NCBI RefSeq assembly: GCF_039522585.1
Contig: NZ_BAAADR010000014.1
Length of the DNA stretch: 64,000 nucleotides
Strand: one strand, 5' to 3'
Origin: Bisbaumannia salifodinae
Lineage (GTDB): Bacteria > Pseudomonadota > Gammaproteobacteria > Pseudomonadales > Halomonadaceae
Shown: positions 49,091-58,317 of the stretch, piece by piece
Layout of the letters: each line of letters begins with the position of its first letter
Position numbering within the stretch: the stretch's first letter is position 1
The notes under the pieces: model-generated
What the model was told of the DNA's origin: nothing
The model's input: the letters and a program-made list of their open reading frames with translations, nothing else
Database searches by the model: none
Translations under genes and position numbers: made by a program

Positions 49091-50980
49091 TTGCGCCTGC
49101 CCTTTCGACGCCCTCCCGCCAGTGACGACGAGGCCCCCCGGGTGCGCCTGGAGCGCCAGGGCCGCGACGAGATCGAGCGCATCACTCGGGCGGTGGAGCG
49201 GGTGCCCTGGTCGGTGAGCCTGCTGCAGATCCTGTGGACCGCGGGGCCGGTGACCCTGCTGGGGGCCTGGGGCGGCTACCTGCTCGGCTATGGCCAGGCG
49301 CCCAGCGCCCAGAACTACATCTTCTTTATCACCTATACGGTGATCACCGGCGTGGCCGGGGTGGCGGCCAACCTGGTGCATCAGTTCACCGGGGCACGCA
49401 AGGCGGCGCGCACCAGCGCCCAGATCGAGCGGGTGATCAAGGCCCTGCCGGAGCTGCTGCTGGCCACCCGCAACCTGATCGTCGATAACCTGGAAGGCGA
49501 TGCCCGGCGCCGGGAAGCCGCCGCCATGCTGTTGCGCAAGGAAGACCTCTCCCCAGAGGGGGTGGAACTGGCCGCCCTGGAGCTGCTCGACGACCGGGAG
49601 AGCGCGCGGATCATCGGCCAGATCGATATCTATCGCCGGGTCGGCCTGCACGCCCGTATCCAGGATCTCCAGCAGCTCTATGGCGAGCTGCTGACACCCC
49701 AGTTCCATGCCCTGACCGAGGTGGCCCCCGGTGCCGCCGACCTGCTGCGGGCGCGCTTCGCCGGCGAGGCCCCGGACCTGCGCCAGGGGGTGGTACGCGA
49801 CGAGCATTTCATCGAGCGGGTGCTGGCGGCCATCGAGCAGGACGATGAGCTGCTGATGACCCTGCAGGACGTGGAAGAGATGCTGGTGCTGGCCTTCGAG
49901 CTGATCAGCGGCCGCCAGATCCCCATGCTCACCTTCGAATACAAGGGGCGCTGGAAGCTGGCCCAGGCCTTCGATGCCCTGGAACAGGCCCGGGCCCGCC
50001 ACCGCATCGCCCAGGCCACCGGGCTGTCGCGTCTGAAGGCGCTGACCGTCTACCTGGCCGAGCAGTCCGGTACCCTGGTGGAGGACGCCGCCTCGGGGCT
50101 GCGCGCCGAGGTGCTGCTGGAGCGCTCCCAGACCGCCATGGACGCCCTGGCCGAGGAGCTACCGCGCCTGGCGCAGGCCCCCGGCCAGCGGCCCCGCCTG
50201 CGCCGGCAGTCGGACGTGCTGGCCAATGCCCTGCGCCTCTACAAGAGCGTCTCCGCGGCCTACGAACAGGTGGGGCGTCAGCACGCCCAGTTGCTCAAGA
50301 TGCTGGAACGCTGGGAGCGCATCAGCGAGGAGAAGGATGACCAGACCCGGCTGCGCCTGGGGCCCGGGCGCCGCGGCCTGCGACTCCGCGAGCATGTGAT
50401 CGAGCTGGACGACGAGGCCAAGGCGCGGGTCTGCAAGCACCTGGCCAACCACCTGGCCGAGGCGGGGATCGACTCGCCGCGACGTTTGACCTCGGGACAG
50501 CCGGTGTGCGCCCCGCTGACCCTGGATGCCTCCAAGCGCCTGGCCATCGAGATCGCCCTGGCCCTGGAGCCGCATATCCAGCTCTCCCGCCCCGAGGTAC
50601 AGCGCGCCATCAACAGCACCAATGCCGCCGATTTCGGCCAGTTGGAGCCCAACCTGTCGGCGGCGGCCAAGGCGGCGCTGGGTTCCGCCATGGTCAAGGA
50701 GATCCGCGTCGACCTGTCGCGCCCGGCGGAGCAGCTGGCCCTGGCCCTGGTGCGCCACTACCAGGTGGAGCTGGAACCCGCCGCCATCGACTTCCTGCAT
50801 GACCACTACGGGGCACGCCAGGCCACCCTGACCATGCTCTCCAACTACCATGCCAGTCACTCTGGCAGCCGCGACACCGCCAATATCAGCTACCTGAGCC
50901 AGCGCCCGCCGGCGGTGGGGGCCCCGAAACGCGACTGGTATCGGGCGCTGGTTACCGCCCGCCGCGCCCTGGATCACTAA
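49091..50980 (+). CDS. Unknown two-helix membrane protein with long helical domain
   Basis: The best start is TTG 49091, eight bases after AAAGGAAG; a GTG at 49055 has no such site. The 629-residue protein has a charged N-terminus, two adjacent membrane helices (WTAGPVTLLGAWGGYLLGYG and YIFFITYTVITGVAGVAANLV) and a 500-residue mostly helical cytoplasmic part, rich in Arg/Glu/Leu, with no enzyme motif that I recognise. The 3' end is intact and almost touches the convergent ABC1 gene (2 bp). Confidence 0.72.
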   Translation: MRLPFRRPPASDDEAPRVRLERQGRDEIERITRAVERVPWSVSLLQILWTAGPVTLLGAWGGYLLGYGQAPSAQNYIFFITYTVITGVAGVAANLVHQFTGARKAARTSAQIERVIKALPELLLATRNLIVDNLEGDARRREAAAMLLRKEDLSPEGVELAALELLDDRESARIIGQIDIYRRVGLHARIQDLQQLYGELLTPQFHALTEVAPGAADLLRARFAGEAPDLRQGVVRDEHFIERVLAAIEQDDELLMTLQDVEEMLVLAFELISGRQIPMLTFEYKGRWKLAQAFDALEQARARHRIAQATGLSRLKALTVYLAEQSGTLVEDAASGLRAEVLLERSQTAMDALAEELPRLAQAPGQRPRLRRQSDVLANALRLYKSVSAAYEQVGRQHAQLLKMLERWERISEEKDDQTRLRLGPGRRGLRLREHVIELDDEAKARVCKHLANHLAEAGIDSPRRLTSGQPVCAPLTLDASKRLAIEIALALEPHIQLSRPEVQRAINSTNAADFGQLEPNLSAAAKAALGSAMVKEIRVDLSRPAEQLALALVRHYQVELEPAAIDFLHDHYGARQATLTMLSNYHASHSGSRDTANISYLSQRPPAVGAPKRDWYRALVTARRALDH

Positions 50981-50982
50981 GA

Positions 50983-52272
50983 CTACACCGGCGTGGTGGG
51001 GGCGCGGCTTAGCGCGGCGACGCCGACCTCGCCACGCCCCCAGGCCAGCAGCGGCCGGCTGCGGGCCTGCATATCCAGTTTTGCCCCCAAGCGCACCAGG
51101 TTCCAGTAGTGACCATTGAGGGTGCGCGCCAGCAGCAGGGTATCCGCCGGCGGCTGGAGGCGATCCATGGCCGCCCACACCTTGGGGCTCAGCGCCCGCA
51201 GCCGGCGGTGTACCCGAACATCGCCGAAGTCCTGCTCGCCGGGGGCGAACAGCGGTGCCACCGCCTCGGCGGACTCGCGATAGAGCGCCAGGGGCGCCCC
51301 TTGCCCCTGGCGACCGCCCATCGCCAGCACCGCCGTCTCCATGGCCAGGGCATCCTCCGCCAGGGTCGCCTCGAGCAGCGCCAGCAGCTGCTTGAGGCGC
51401 GCCGCGGAGACGCGGATTACCGCGCCCAGGTCATAGATCACCAGGCGCTCGGCCTCATCCACGGCGAAGTTGCCGGCATGGGGGTCGGCGTGCAGCTCGC
51501 CGTGCACGAAGAGCTCCTCGGTCAGCCAGTCCGCCAGCCGCGTCGCCACCGCCTGACGGCGGGCCCCATCGTCCCCCTCCAGCTCCCGCAGCGGCGTGCC
51601 GGCCAGGTAGCGCATGGCCAGCACCCGGGGCGTGCAGTGTGCCTCCAGCGGCTCGGGAAAGGCCAGGCCGGGCCAGTCGGCATAGCGGGCCCGATAACGC
51701 GCCAGGGCCGCGGCCTCGGCGCGGTAGTCGAGCTCGCCGCGCAGGCTCTCGGCCAGCTCCTCGAAGAGGGCATCGAGGCGCGCCTGGGGCACCTTGAGCC
51801 AGCGCCCCAGGCGCATCATCCGCTTGACCTGGGAGAGATCCCCCTCCAGCACCTCGGCCAACCCCGGATATTGCACCTTGAGCACCAGCGGCTCCCCCGC
51901 TGGCGTCCAGGCGCGGTGCACCTGGCCCATGGAGGCGCTGGCGAAGGAGCGAGTCTCGATCTCGGCGAAGCGGGTCTCGAGATCGCCATACTCCGCCACC
52001 AGGGTGGCGCGAATCCTCGCCCAGGGCATGGGCTCGGCCTGGCGCTGCAGGCGCGCCAGCTCCTCCGCCAGGGCCGGCGGCAGCAGGTCGTCCCACTGGG
52101 ACATGATCTGGGCCAGCTTCATGGCCGGCCCCTTGAGTTCGGAGAGCCCCTCGAAGAGCGCCTCGCCCAGGGCCTGCCAGTTGGTCTCGCCGCCCAGCCG
52201 GGTGCGCAGCACGGCGCCACCGGCACGCGCCCCCAGGCCCAGCAGTCGCCGTGTTCTGCCGCGCTCACGCAT
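50983..52272 (-). CDS. ABC1/UbiB-family atypical kinase
   Basis: A 429-residue protein from ATG 52272. Family marks are KGPAMKLAQIMSQ (the K-x-G-Q-like motif), ASMGQVHRA, VLKVQYPG with the ATP lysine, GELHADPHAGNF and VIYDLGAVI. ABC1/UbiB proteins are ATPases tied to ubiquinone synthesis or lipid traffic. It is not in a ubiquinone operon and lacks the C-terminal membrane helices of UbiB, so it is probably a paralogue. A much longer upstream frame crosses the topB gene and is rejected. Confidence 0.87.
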   Translation of the reverse strand: MRERGRTRRLLGLGARAGGAVLRTRLGGETNWQALGEALFEGLSELKGPAMKLAQIMSQWDDLLPPALAEELARLQRQAEPMPWARIRATLVAEYGDLETRFAEIETRSFASASMGQVHRAWTPAGEPLVLKVQYPGLAEVLEGDLSQVKRMMRLGRWLKVPQARLDALFEELAESLRGELDYRAEAAALARYRARYADWPGLAFPEPLEAHCTPRVLAMRYLAGTPLRELEGDDGARRQAVATRLADWLTEELFVHGELHADPHAGNFAVDEAERLVIYDLGAVIRVSAARLKQLLALLEATLAEDALAMETAVLAMGGRQGQGAPLALYRESAEAVAPLFAPGEQDFGDVRVHRRLRALSPKVWAAMDRLQPPADTLLLARTLNGHYWNLVRLGAKLDMQARSRPLLAWGRGEVGVAALSRAPTTPV

Positions 52273-52374
52273 AGTGATACAAGCCTTATACGGATTTATT
52301 GACAGGTTACCCCTGGCGAGGCGCCGGGAATACTGGAAAAATATCCATAGATACCGCTTTTTCAGGGGAGCCCA

Positions 52375-54351
52375 ATGCGCCTGATCATCGCCGAAAAGCC
52401 CAGCCTGGCCCGGGCCATCGCCGAGGCCCTGCCGGGCAGGAGCCAGCGCCAGGAGGGCTACCTGCAGGTCGGCGACACCCGGGTCAGTTGGTGCCTGGGA
52501 CATCTGCTCGAGCAGGCCCCCCCGGATGCCTACGACCCCGCCTACAAGCAGTGGCGGCTGGATCATCTGCCCATCCTGCCCGATCCCTGGCGGCTGACGC
52601 CACGCCCCAAGGCCCGCGGCCAGTTGGCGGTGCTGCGCCGCCTGCTCAAGGAGGCCGGCGAGGTGGTGCATGCCGGGGATCCGGACCGGGAGGGCCAGTT
52701 GCTGGTGCAGGAGGTGATCGAGCATCTAGGCTGGAAGGGCCCGGTGGCGCGGCTGCTGATCAGCGACCTCAACCGCCCAGCGGTGCAGCGGGCCCTCGGC
52801 CGCCTGGAGGACAACGCCGCCTACCAGGCACTGTACCGGGCCGCCGAGGCGCGCTCCCGGGCCGACTGGCTGTACGGCATCAACCTGACCCGGGCCTGGA
52901 CCCTGGTGGGCCGCCAGGCGGGCCACGACGGCGTGCTCTCGGTGGGCCGGGTGCAGACCCCGGTGCTGGGTCTGGTGGTGCGCCGGGACGCGGAGATCGC
53001 CGCCTTCCGACCGCGGCCCTTCCATGTGCTGTGGGCCGACCTGGCGGTGGCCGGTGGCCAACTGCGGGCCTGGTGGCAACCCGGCGAGAATCATCCCCTG
53101 GATGACCAGGGCCGGCTGCTGGCCCGGCCCCCCGCCGAGGCCCTGGCGGCGCGCCTGCCCGGCGCCGAGGGCCAATTGGTGGAACTCCAGGCCCAGGACA
53201 AGCGCCAGTCGGCGCCCCTGCCCTACTCCCTCTCGGCGCTGCAGGTGGACGCGGCACGGCGCTACAAGCTGCCCGCCAAGGCGGTGCTGGATATCTGCCA
53301 GCGCCTCTACGAGCGCCACCAGTTGATCACCTACCCCCGCTCCGACTGCCGCTACCTGCCCCAGGAACACCATGGCCTGGCCGCGCGCACCCTGGCCGGG
53401 GCCTGCCAGGGCGACGCCACCCTGAGCCAGTGGCTCGCCGGTGCCGACCTCTCGCGTCGTTCCCGGGCCTGGAACGACGCCAAGGTGGGCGCCCACCACG
53501 CCCTGGCCCCCACCGGGCGCGTGCCGGACTTCTCGCGCCTCGACGACGCCGAGGCCAAGGTCTATCGGCTGGTGGTACGCAATGTGCTGGTGCAGTTCTA
53601 CCCGCCCCTGGAGACCCGGGAGGTGAAGGCCGAATTCCGGATTCTCGACGAACGCTTCCGCGCCCAGGGCAGCGAACTCAAGGTGGCGGGCTGGAAGCCG
53701 CTGTTCACCACCCGGGAGGAGACACCGCCCCTGCCGCCGCTGGTGGAGGGCGAAGGCGCCCGGGTGCTCGACGCCCGGGTGGAGGATCGCGAGACCCGCC
53801 CCCCGGAGCCTTTCAACGATGCCAGCCTGATCAAGGCGATGATGAATATCGCTCGCTATGTGAGCGACCCGGCGGTCAAGCGTACCCTGCGCGACTCCGA
53901 CGGCCTGGGTACCGAGGCGACCCGGGCGGGGATCATCGAGACCCTGGTGGAGCGCGGCTATCTGGTGCGGGAGAAGAGTGCCCTGCGCGCCAGCCGCACC
54001 GGCCATGCGCTGATCAATGCCTTGCCCGAGGCGGCGAGTCGCCCGGAGCGTACCGCCCTCTGGGAGCAGCGCCTGGCCGCCATCGCCGAGCAGGGCGAGG
54101 CGCCGGCGCCCTTCCTGAGCGCCCTGGTGGTGGACCTGCGCCAGCTGCTGGGGGCCGCCGACGCCCAGACCCTGCGCCAGGCCCTGGCGACGAGCCAGGC
54201 CATCGAGGCGCCGACACCCTCGCCGCGGCGCGCCGCCAAGGGGCGCCGCGGCAGCGGAGGCAAGGGCGGCGGCCGCACCTCGGGTAGCCGCACCTCGAAA
54301 CCCCGAGCCACGGGCAGCCGGTCACGCCGTGTCAAGGGAGAGCCCCGATGA
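52375..54351 (+). CDS. topB: DNA topoisomerase III
   Basis: A 658-residue type IA topoisomerase (E. coli TopB 653). The Toprim start is MRLIIAEKPSLARAIAEALPG, acidic residues lie in HAGDPDREGQLLV, and the catalytic tyrosine is in LITYPRSDCRYLP near residue 320. A basic Gly/Ser/Lys-rich tail (residues 615-658) would hold DNA. It decatenates DNA and resolves recombination intermediates. GGGGAG precedes the ATG. Confidence 0.96.
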   Translation: MRLIIAEKPSLARAIAEALPGRSQRQEGYLQVGDTRVSWCLGHLLEQAPPDAYDPAYKQWRLDHLPILPDPWRLTPRPKARGQLAVLRRLLKEAGEVVHAGDPDREGQLLVQEVIEHLGWKGPVARLLISDLNRPAVQRALGRLEDNAAYQALYRAAEARSRADWLYGINLTRAWTLVGRQAGHDGVLSVGRVQTPVLGLVVRRDAEIAAFRPRPFHVLWADLAVAGGQLRAWWQPGENHPLDDQGRLLARPPAEALAARLPGAEGQLVELQAQDKRQSAPLPYSLSALQVDAARRYKLPAKAVLDICQRLYERHQLITYPRSDCRYLPQEHHGLAARTLAGACQGDATLSQWLAGADLSRRSRAWNDAKVGAHHALAPTGRVPDFSRLDDAEAKVYRLVVRNVLVQFYPPLETREVKAEFRILDERFRAQGSELKVAGWKPLFTTREETPPLPPLVEGEGARVLDARVEDRETRPPEPFNDASLIKAMMNIARYVSDPAVKRTLRDSDGLGTEATRAGIIETLVERGYLVREKSALRASRTGHALINALPEAASRPERTALWEQRLAAIAEQGEAPAPFLSALVVDLRQLLGAADAQTLRQALATSQAIEAPTPSPRRAAKGRRGSGGKGGGRTSGSRTSKPRATGSRSRRVKGEPR

Positions 54352-55265
54352 GAGCCCCGATGACCCAGCTGATTCTCGGCCCTGGGGCCCTGGGGCGCTT
54401 GCTGGCCCTGCGCCTGAGCCCGCAGGAGCCCGTCAGGCTCCTGGGGCGCCGCCCCCTGCCGGCCCGGCTTGGCCTGACCACCCCGGAGGGCGAGACGCTC
54501 TGTCGTGAAATCGACAGCGCCCTGAGTGATGCCCCCCTGCCCGGCGAAATCGCGGCGCTGCATCTGACCACCAAGGCCACGGGGGCGGAGGCCGCCCTGG
54601 CCACCCTGGCGCCGCGCCTGCCGCCCCGCACCCCCCTGGTGCTATGGCAGAACGGCTATGAGGTCCAACCGCGCCTGCACGCCAACTGGCCGGGGCCGGT
54701 GCTCTGTGCCAGCACCAGCGAGGGTGCCTATGTGGTGGAAGATGGCGTGGTTCACGCCGGCCGTGGCCACACCTGGCTGGGCAGCCTCGACGGGGAGCAC
54801 GCCGAGCTGGCGGCAGCGCTGGCCGACTTGCTTAGTCGTGCCGGCCTGCCCACCACGCCGGTCGCCGATATTCGCCAGCGGCTGTGGCACAAGCTGGCGG
54901 TGAACGCCGCCATCAACCCCTTGGTGGCGCGCTTCGGGATTCGCAATGGGCAACTGCGCGACCGCCCCTTCCGGCCGATGGTGGAGGCGATGATCGCGGA
55001 GCTGGCGCCGATTCTCGCCGCCGAGGGGATTCCCGCCCCCGAATCGGGCTGGGCGGTGCTGGTCTGGGGCGTGATCGAGGGCACCGCCAATAACCGCGCC
55101 TCCATGCTTCAGGACGTCGGCGCCGGGCGCCCCACCGAGCGGGACGCCATCCTCGGCCCGCTGCTGGCGGCCGCCCGCCGCCATGGGCTACCCCACGAAG
55201 GCCTGCTGGCCGCCTACCATGGCCTGGATGCCTATCATCCAGCCCGGGGTGAGGCCCAGCCCTAG
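54348..55265 (+). CDS. panE: 2-dehydropantoate 2-reductase
   Basis: A 305-residue reductase with the N-terminal NADPH motif ILGPGALGRLLALRL, LTTKATGAEAAL, WQNGYEVQP, and the C-terminal KLAVNAAINPL with the catalytic lysine. It makes pantoate for coenzyme A. It overlaps topB by ATGA; a second ATG 12 bp on is possible because a 12-bp direct repeat (AGAGCCCCGATG) duplicates the start. Confidence 0.9.
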   Translation: MRAPMTQLILGPGALGRLLALRLSPQEPVRLLGRRPLPARLGLTTPEGETLCREIDSALSDAPLPGEIAALHLTTKATGAEAALATLAPRLPPRTPLVLWQNGYEVQPRLHANWPGPVLCASTSEGAYVVEDGVVHAGRGHTWLGSLDGEHAELAAALADLLSRAGLPTTPVADIRQRLWHKLAVNAAINPLVARFGIRNGQLRDRPFRPMVEAMIAELAPILAAEGIPAPESGWAVLVWGVIEGTANNRASMLQDVGAGRPTERDAILGPLLAAARRHGLPHEGLLAAYHGLDAYHPARGEAQP

Positions 55266-55949
55266 CCGATACCTAGGCCCAGCCCCAGCAGCGCCAGGCT
55301 CGCCAGCAGGGCCGCCACATTGACACCCAGCAAGGGTTCCAGGGCCCCACCATCGACCAACCGGCGCGGCAACTGCCGGACCACCCAGAGCAGCGCCGGC
55401 AGCGGCAGCAGCGCCAGGGCCGCCGCAGGGGGCAGCCAGCCGGCCGCCCAGGGCAAGGAGCCCGCCCAGCACCATCACCGGCCCGAAGCCGAGCCCCGGC
55501 GCCGCCAGGCAGAGCCAGGGCATGTGGGTGATCCAATGGGTATAGCCCACCACCAGCACCACCCCCAGCAGCCCCAGCGCCAGCAACGGCCAGCCCCTCA
55601 GCCACAGGAAGTAGGCGCCGATGGCCATCACTGCCACCAGGGCGGCCAGGCCCGCCATCAGCACGCTCCGGGCCGCCTCGGGCGTGGCCGGCAGGGCCCC
55701 GCTGCCCCCGGAGAAGGGCGTCCGCCGGGTCAGGTGATCCAGGCCACAGCGAAAGTCCTCGTACTCGTTGAGCCAATTCACCGCCGCCTGCCCCAGCAAT
55801 GCCGCCACCAGCACCAGCGTCAGCGCTAGGCCCGACAGCTCGCGTCCCTGAGCCAGCATCAGGGCCACTCCCAACCCGGCGCAGAGCGGCGCCAGGATCA
55901 GGAAGCTGGGACGGCTAGCGTGTAGCACGGCTAACGCACGGGGGGACAT
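55262..55949 (-). pseudogene. Broken UbiA-family prenyltransferase gene
   Basis: From ATG 55949 the frame codes a UbiA-type protein with the first Asp-rich motif (NEYEDFRCGLD, then RRTPFSGGSGALP) and PGLGFGPVMVLGG. Near 55455 the family sequence stops. A plausible C-terminal part (LLPLPALLWVVRQLPRR, NVAALLASLALLGLGL) continues in another frame to a stop at 55262. The second Asp motif is missing. This fits an out-of-frame internal deletion of a few hundred bases. Only about 230 of an expected 290-300 residues remain. Confidence 0.8.
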
Positions 55950-55980
55950 GGGGCCTCCTGGCTTGACGGTTCCGGCTTCC

Positions 55981-56095
55981 AGTATCGACGCTCTGGGAGC
56001 TCTCCGTGTTGAGATGGATCAACGAAGGGTGAAGCCATCGGGCCGACATGGACTTGATCCGTATCAAGGCCGATCAGGAGTAACTCGACCACACT
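55981..56095. promoter_or_regulatory. Divergent FNR/ANR-type promoters
   Basis: TTGATCCGTATCAA (56054-56067) is a perfect FNR/ANR box for the plus-strand heme-protein gene. TTGAGATGGATCAA (56009-56022), with one mismatch, faces the broken UbiA gene. A minus-strand -10 GATACT (55986-55981) puts its start 41.5 bp from that box centre. The plus -10 (CACACT, 56090) is weak but correctly spaced. Confidence 0.75.
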
Positions 56096-56124
56096 GAGGG
56101 GAACGGCCACCAAGAAGTCGCCCC

Positions 56125-57564
56125 ATGACCGATCGACGTATTCCCCTCGCCCTCGGGGGGCTGGGCGCGGGCCTCGCCTTGGCCTGGTTGGCCCAGGGCC
56201 AAGGCGTGATTGCCGATGACCCCGAGCGCCATATCGCCATTCCCGAGGCGCTGACCATGCCCCTCCAGGTCAAGGTAGCCTACGACGATGAGCGCATCCT
56301 GTTCCGCTACCGCTGGCCCGCCGAGCGCCCCCATGTCTACCACGATATGCTGCGTTACGAAGAAGGGCAGTGGGTACGTTATGGCGCCTCGCCGGTAGGC
56401 AGTGCCCCCCAGGGCACCTATGAGGACCGCCTGGCCATGCTGGTGGATGATGGTCGTGTCCCGGAGTTCGGTCGCTATGGGGGCTATGTCACCGTGGGTG
56501 ATCAGCCGCGTTTCTTCAGCGACGCCGCCGACCCCGAAGCGGTGGCCAACCACCCTCATCTGGGGCGGCGCCTGGGTCAAAGCGATATCCGCAAACACCT
56601 GCCCGGCACTCGGCTCGATATGGCCGACTGGCGAAGCGTGGTGGATGAAGCCGCGCTCACTGCCCAGCGCGAGGCGGGCTACTTCCTCGACCTCTGGCAC
56701 TGGCGGGCCGGGCGTTCCAATGCGGTGGGCTACGCCGACGATCAGTGGGTGGGTGAACATCGCCATGGCGATGCGGGCCAGGGCCCCTATACCACCAACT
56801 GGGACGCCGATGCCGATCAGCCACGCTGGATGTTCGATCCGCAGGCCACCGGCCGTCATGCCCTGCGCTGGGAACAGGTCCAGGACCCGAACGTGGACTT
56901 CGATGATCTCTACTATCTGGCCGAGGCGTTCGCCGTTCCCTTCGACCCGACCCATGAGTGGCAGGAAGACGACGTGATTCCTCGGCGCCTATTGAGGGAG
57001 GGACAAGGCTCCCGAGGGGATATCCGGGTCAATGGCGACGCACGCTGGGAAGATGGCCACTGGCAGCTCACCCTGGAGCGTGCCCTGGACACCGGCCATT
57101 CACTGGATGACAAGGCCTTCCGGCACCAGGGACGCTACGACCTGGCCTTCGCGGTGCACCGGGACGCGACCGGTAGCCGTTGGCACTATATTTCCCACCC
57201 CTTCAGCCTGGGCCTGGGACGCACGGCGGATATCCAGGCCGAGCGTTTCGAGGGCAGCCCCGACTGGTCACAGCCCTGGTATGAGGTCACGCTCTTCTAT
57301 CCGGGCCAGGTCAACTGGCCACTACTGATCGGCGAGGCCCATGCCGGGGCCCCGGATATCGCCGACGGCGTGCCGGTGCGCTCGCGACACAGCGAACACC
57401 AGCTGGCTCACTACGGCGTGGAGATGGAGTTCCACGAGGCCATCCTGCTGCACTGGCGTCTCACCTTATTGGCCGGGTTGCTGCTGATGCTGGCCGCCCT
57501 GGCCGCCCTCTGGCCCAGCTTTGCCCCGACCCCACGTCATTCGACCGAAGGAGACGCCCCATGA
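56125..57564 (+). CDS. Ethylbenzene-dehydrogenase-related heme-binding membrane protein
   Basis: A 479-residue protein with an N-terminal signal or anchor helix (LALGGLGAGLALAWLAQGQG), a long beta-rich exported domain and one C-terminal membrane helix (LTLLAGLLLMLAALAALW, near 448-466). LQVKVAYDDERILFRYRW and GYFLDLWHWRAGRSN resemble the heme b-binding gamma subunit family of ethylbenzene/DMSO-type dehydrogenases. It overlaps the DUF2231 gene (ATGA) and is preceded by a perfect FNR/ANR box, so it probably acts in anaerobic or low-oxygen electron transfer. No molybdenum catalytic subunit is encoded nearby. Confidence 0.75.
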   Translation: MTDRRIPLALGGLGAGLALAWLAQGQGVIADDPERHIAIPEALTMPLQVKVAYDDERILFRYRWPAERPHVYHDMLRYEEGQWVRYGASPVGSAPQGTYEDRLAMLVDDGRVPEFGRYGGYVTVGDQPRFFSDAADPEAVANHPHLGRRLGQSDIRKHLPGTRLDMADWRSVVDEAALTAQREAGYFLDLWHWRAGRSNAVGYADDQWVGEHRHGDAGQGPYTTNWDADADQPRWMFDPQATGRHALRWEQVQDPNVDFDDLYYLAEAFAVPFDPTHEWQEDDVIPRRLLREGQGSRGDIRVNGDARWEDGHWQLTLERALDTGHSLDDKAFRHQGRYDLAFAVHRDATGSRWHYISHPFSLGLGRTADIQAERFEGSPDWSQPWYEVTLFYPGQVNWPLLIGEAHAGAPDIADGVPVRSRHSEHQLAHYGVEMEFHEAILLHWRLTLLAGLLLMLAALAALWPSFAPTPRHSTEGDAP

Positions 57565-58100
57565 GCGGCATGCACCATATGCTGGTTCACTTCCCGCTGG
57601 GCTTCTGGGCCCTGGCGACCCTGATGATAGCCACCGCCGCCCTGTTTCCAGGTCGCCTGGCAGAGATCGCCCGAGCCGGCCTGTTGCCGGTGCTGATCCT
57701 GGGACTACTGGGGGCGGTGGCGGCGATCGTCAGTGGCTTTCTGGTCTGGCCCTGGCAAGCCAACCTGCATAGCCCACTGACGCGCAACCATATCCTGATG
57801 GCGTTCTGGGCCCTGGGACTCTGGGGCGTGATCACCCTGCTCATCTGGCGAGGCGGAGCCGAGGCCTTCTCGGGAGCACGCCGCTGGGCGCTGCTCTTCC
57901 TGGCCCTGCTCGGCGGTCTGCTATTCGCCATTACCGGCACCCTGGGTGGCCACCTGGCCGGGGCGCCGACCGCTTTCTCGGCGCTGATTCGGCTGCTGGG
58001 CTGGGAGATCTATACCACCTTCTACGCCCCCCTCTGGGCGCTCGGCCTGATGCTCCTGCTGGCGGTGGCCCTGGTAGGCCTGGCCCGCCGACGCGCCTAA
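57561..58100 (+). CDS. DUF2231-type membrane protein, probable heme partner
   Basis: A 179-residue protein with about five helices. The HMLVHFPLGFW start is the DUF2231 signature, and membrane-embedded histidines (HFPLG, NLHSPL, RNHILM, GGHLAG) could bind heme. It is translationally coupled to the heme-binding gene upstream. The two likely form a membrane electron-transfer module. A GC palindrome (58115-58128) follows. Confidence 0.78.
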   Translation: MSGMHHMLVHFPLGFWALATLMIATAALFPGRLAEIARAGLLPVLILGLLGAVAAIVSGFLVWPWQANLHSPLTRNHILMAFWALGLWGVITLLIWRGGAEAFSGARRWALLFLALLGGLLFAITGTLGGHLAGAPTAFSALIRLLGWEIYTTFYAPLWALGLMLLLAVALVGLARRRA

Positions 58101-58131
58101 CCTCCCCGGGCCCGGGGCAGCGCCAGAGCCC

Positions 58132-58317
58132 TCAAGGCGCCGCGATCACCAGGCGGTTACGGCCGCCGTGTTTGGCCTGTCCAGGAGTCCGTCGCCTCGT
58201 CGGCGATGCGCCGCAGCTATCCCCCTAAGGAGTCGCGATCACCAGGCGGTTACGGCCGCCGTGTTTGGCCTGTCCCGGAGTCCGTCGCCTCGTCGGCGAT
58301 GCGCCGCAGCTATCCCC
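58132..58317 (-). repeat. Two 93-bp copies of the diguanylate cyclase 3' end
   Basis: Units at 58132-58224 and 58225-58317 differ at few positions. Each begins, in gene sense, with a diverged GGDEF-type tail and ends with 36 bases nearly identical to the true gene end (58318-58353), including the TAG in the unit next to the gene. Confidence 0.9.

Noticed and set aside
52273..52725. N-terminal extension of the ABC1 kinase across topB
   Set aside because: The extension is antisense to the conserved start of topB; family length and homology begin at the ATG at 52272.
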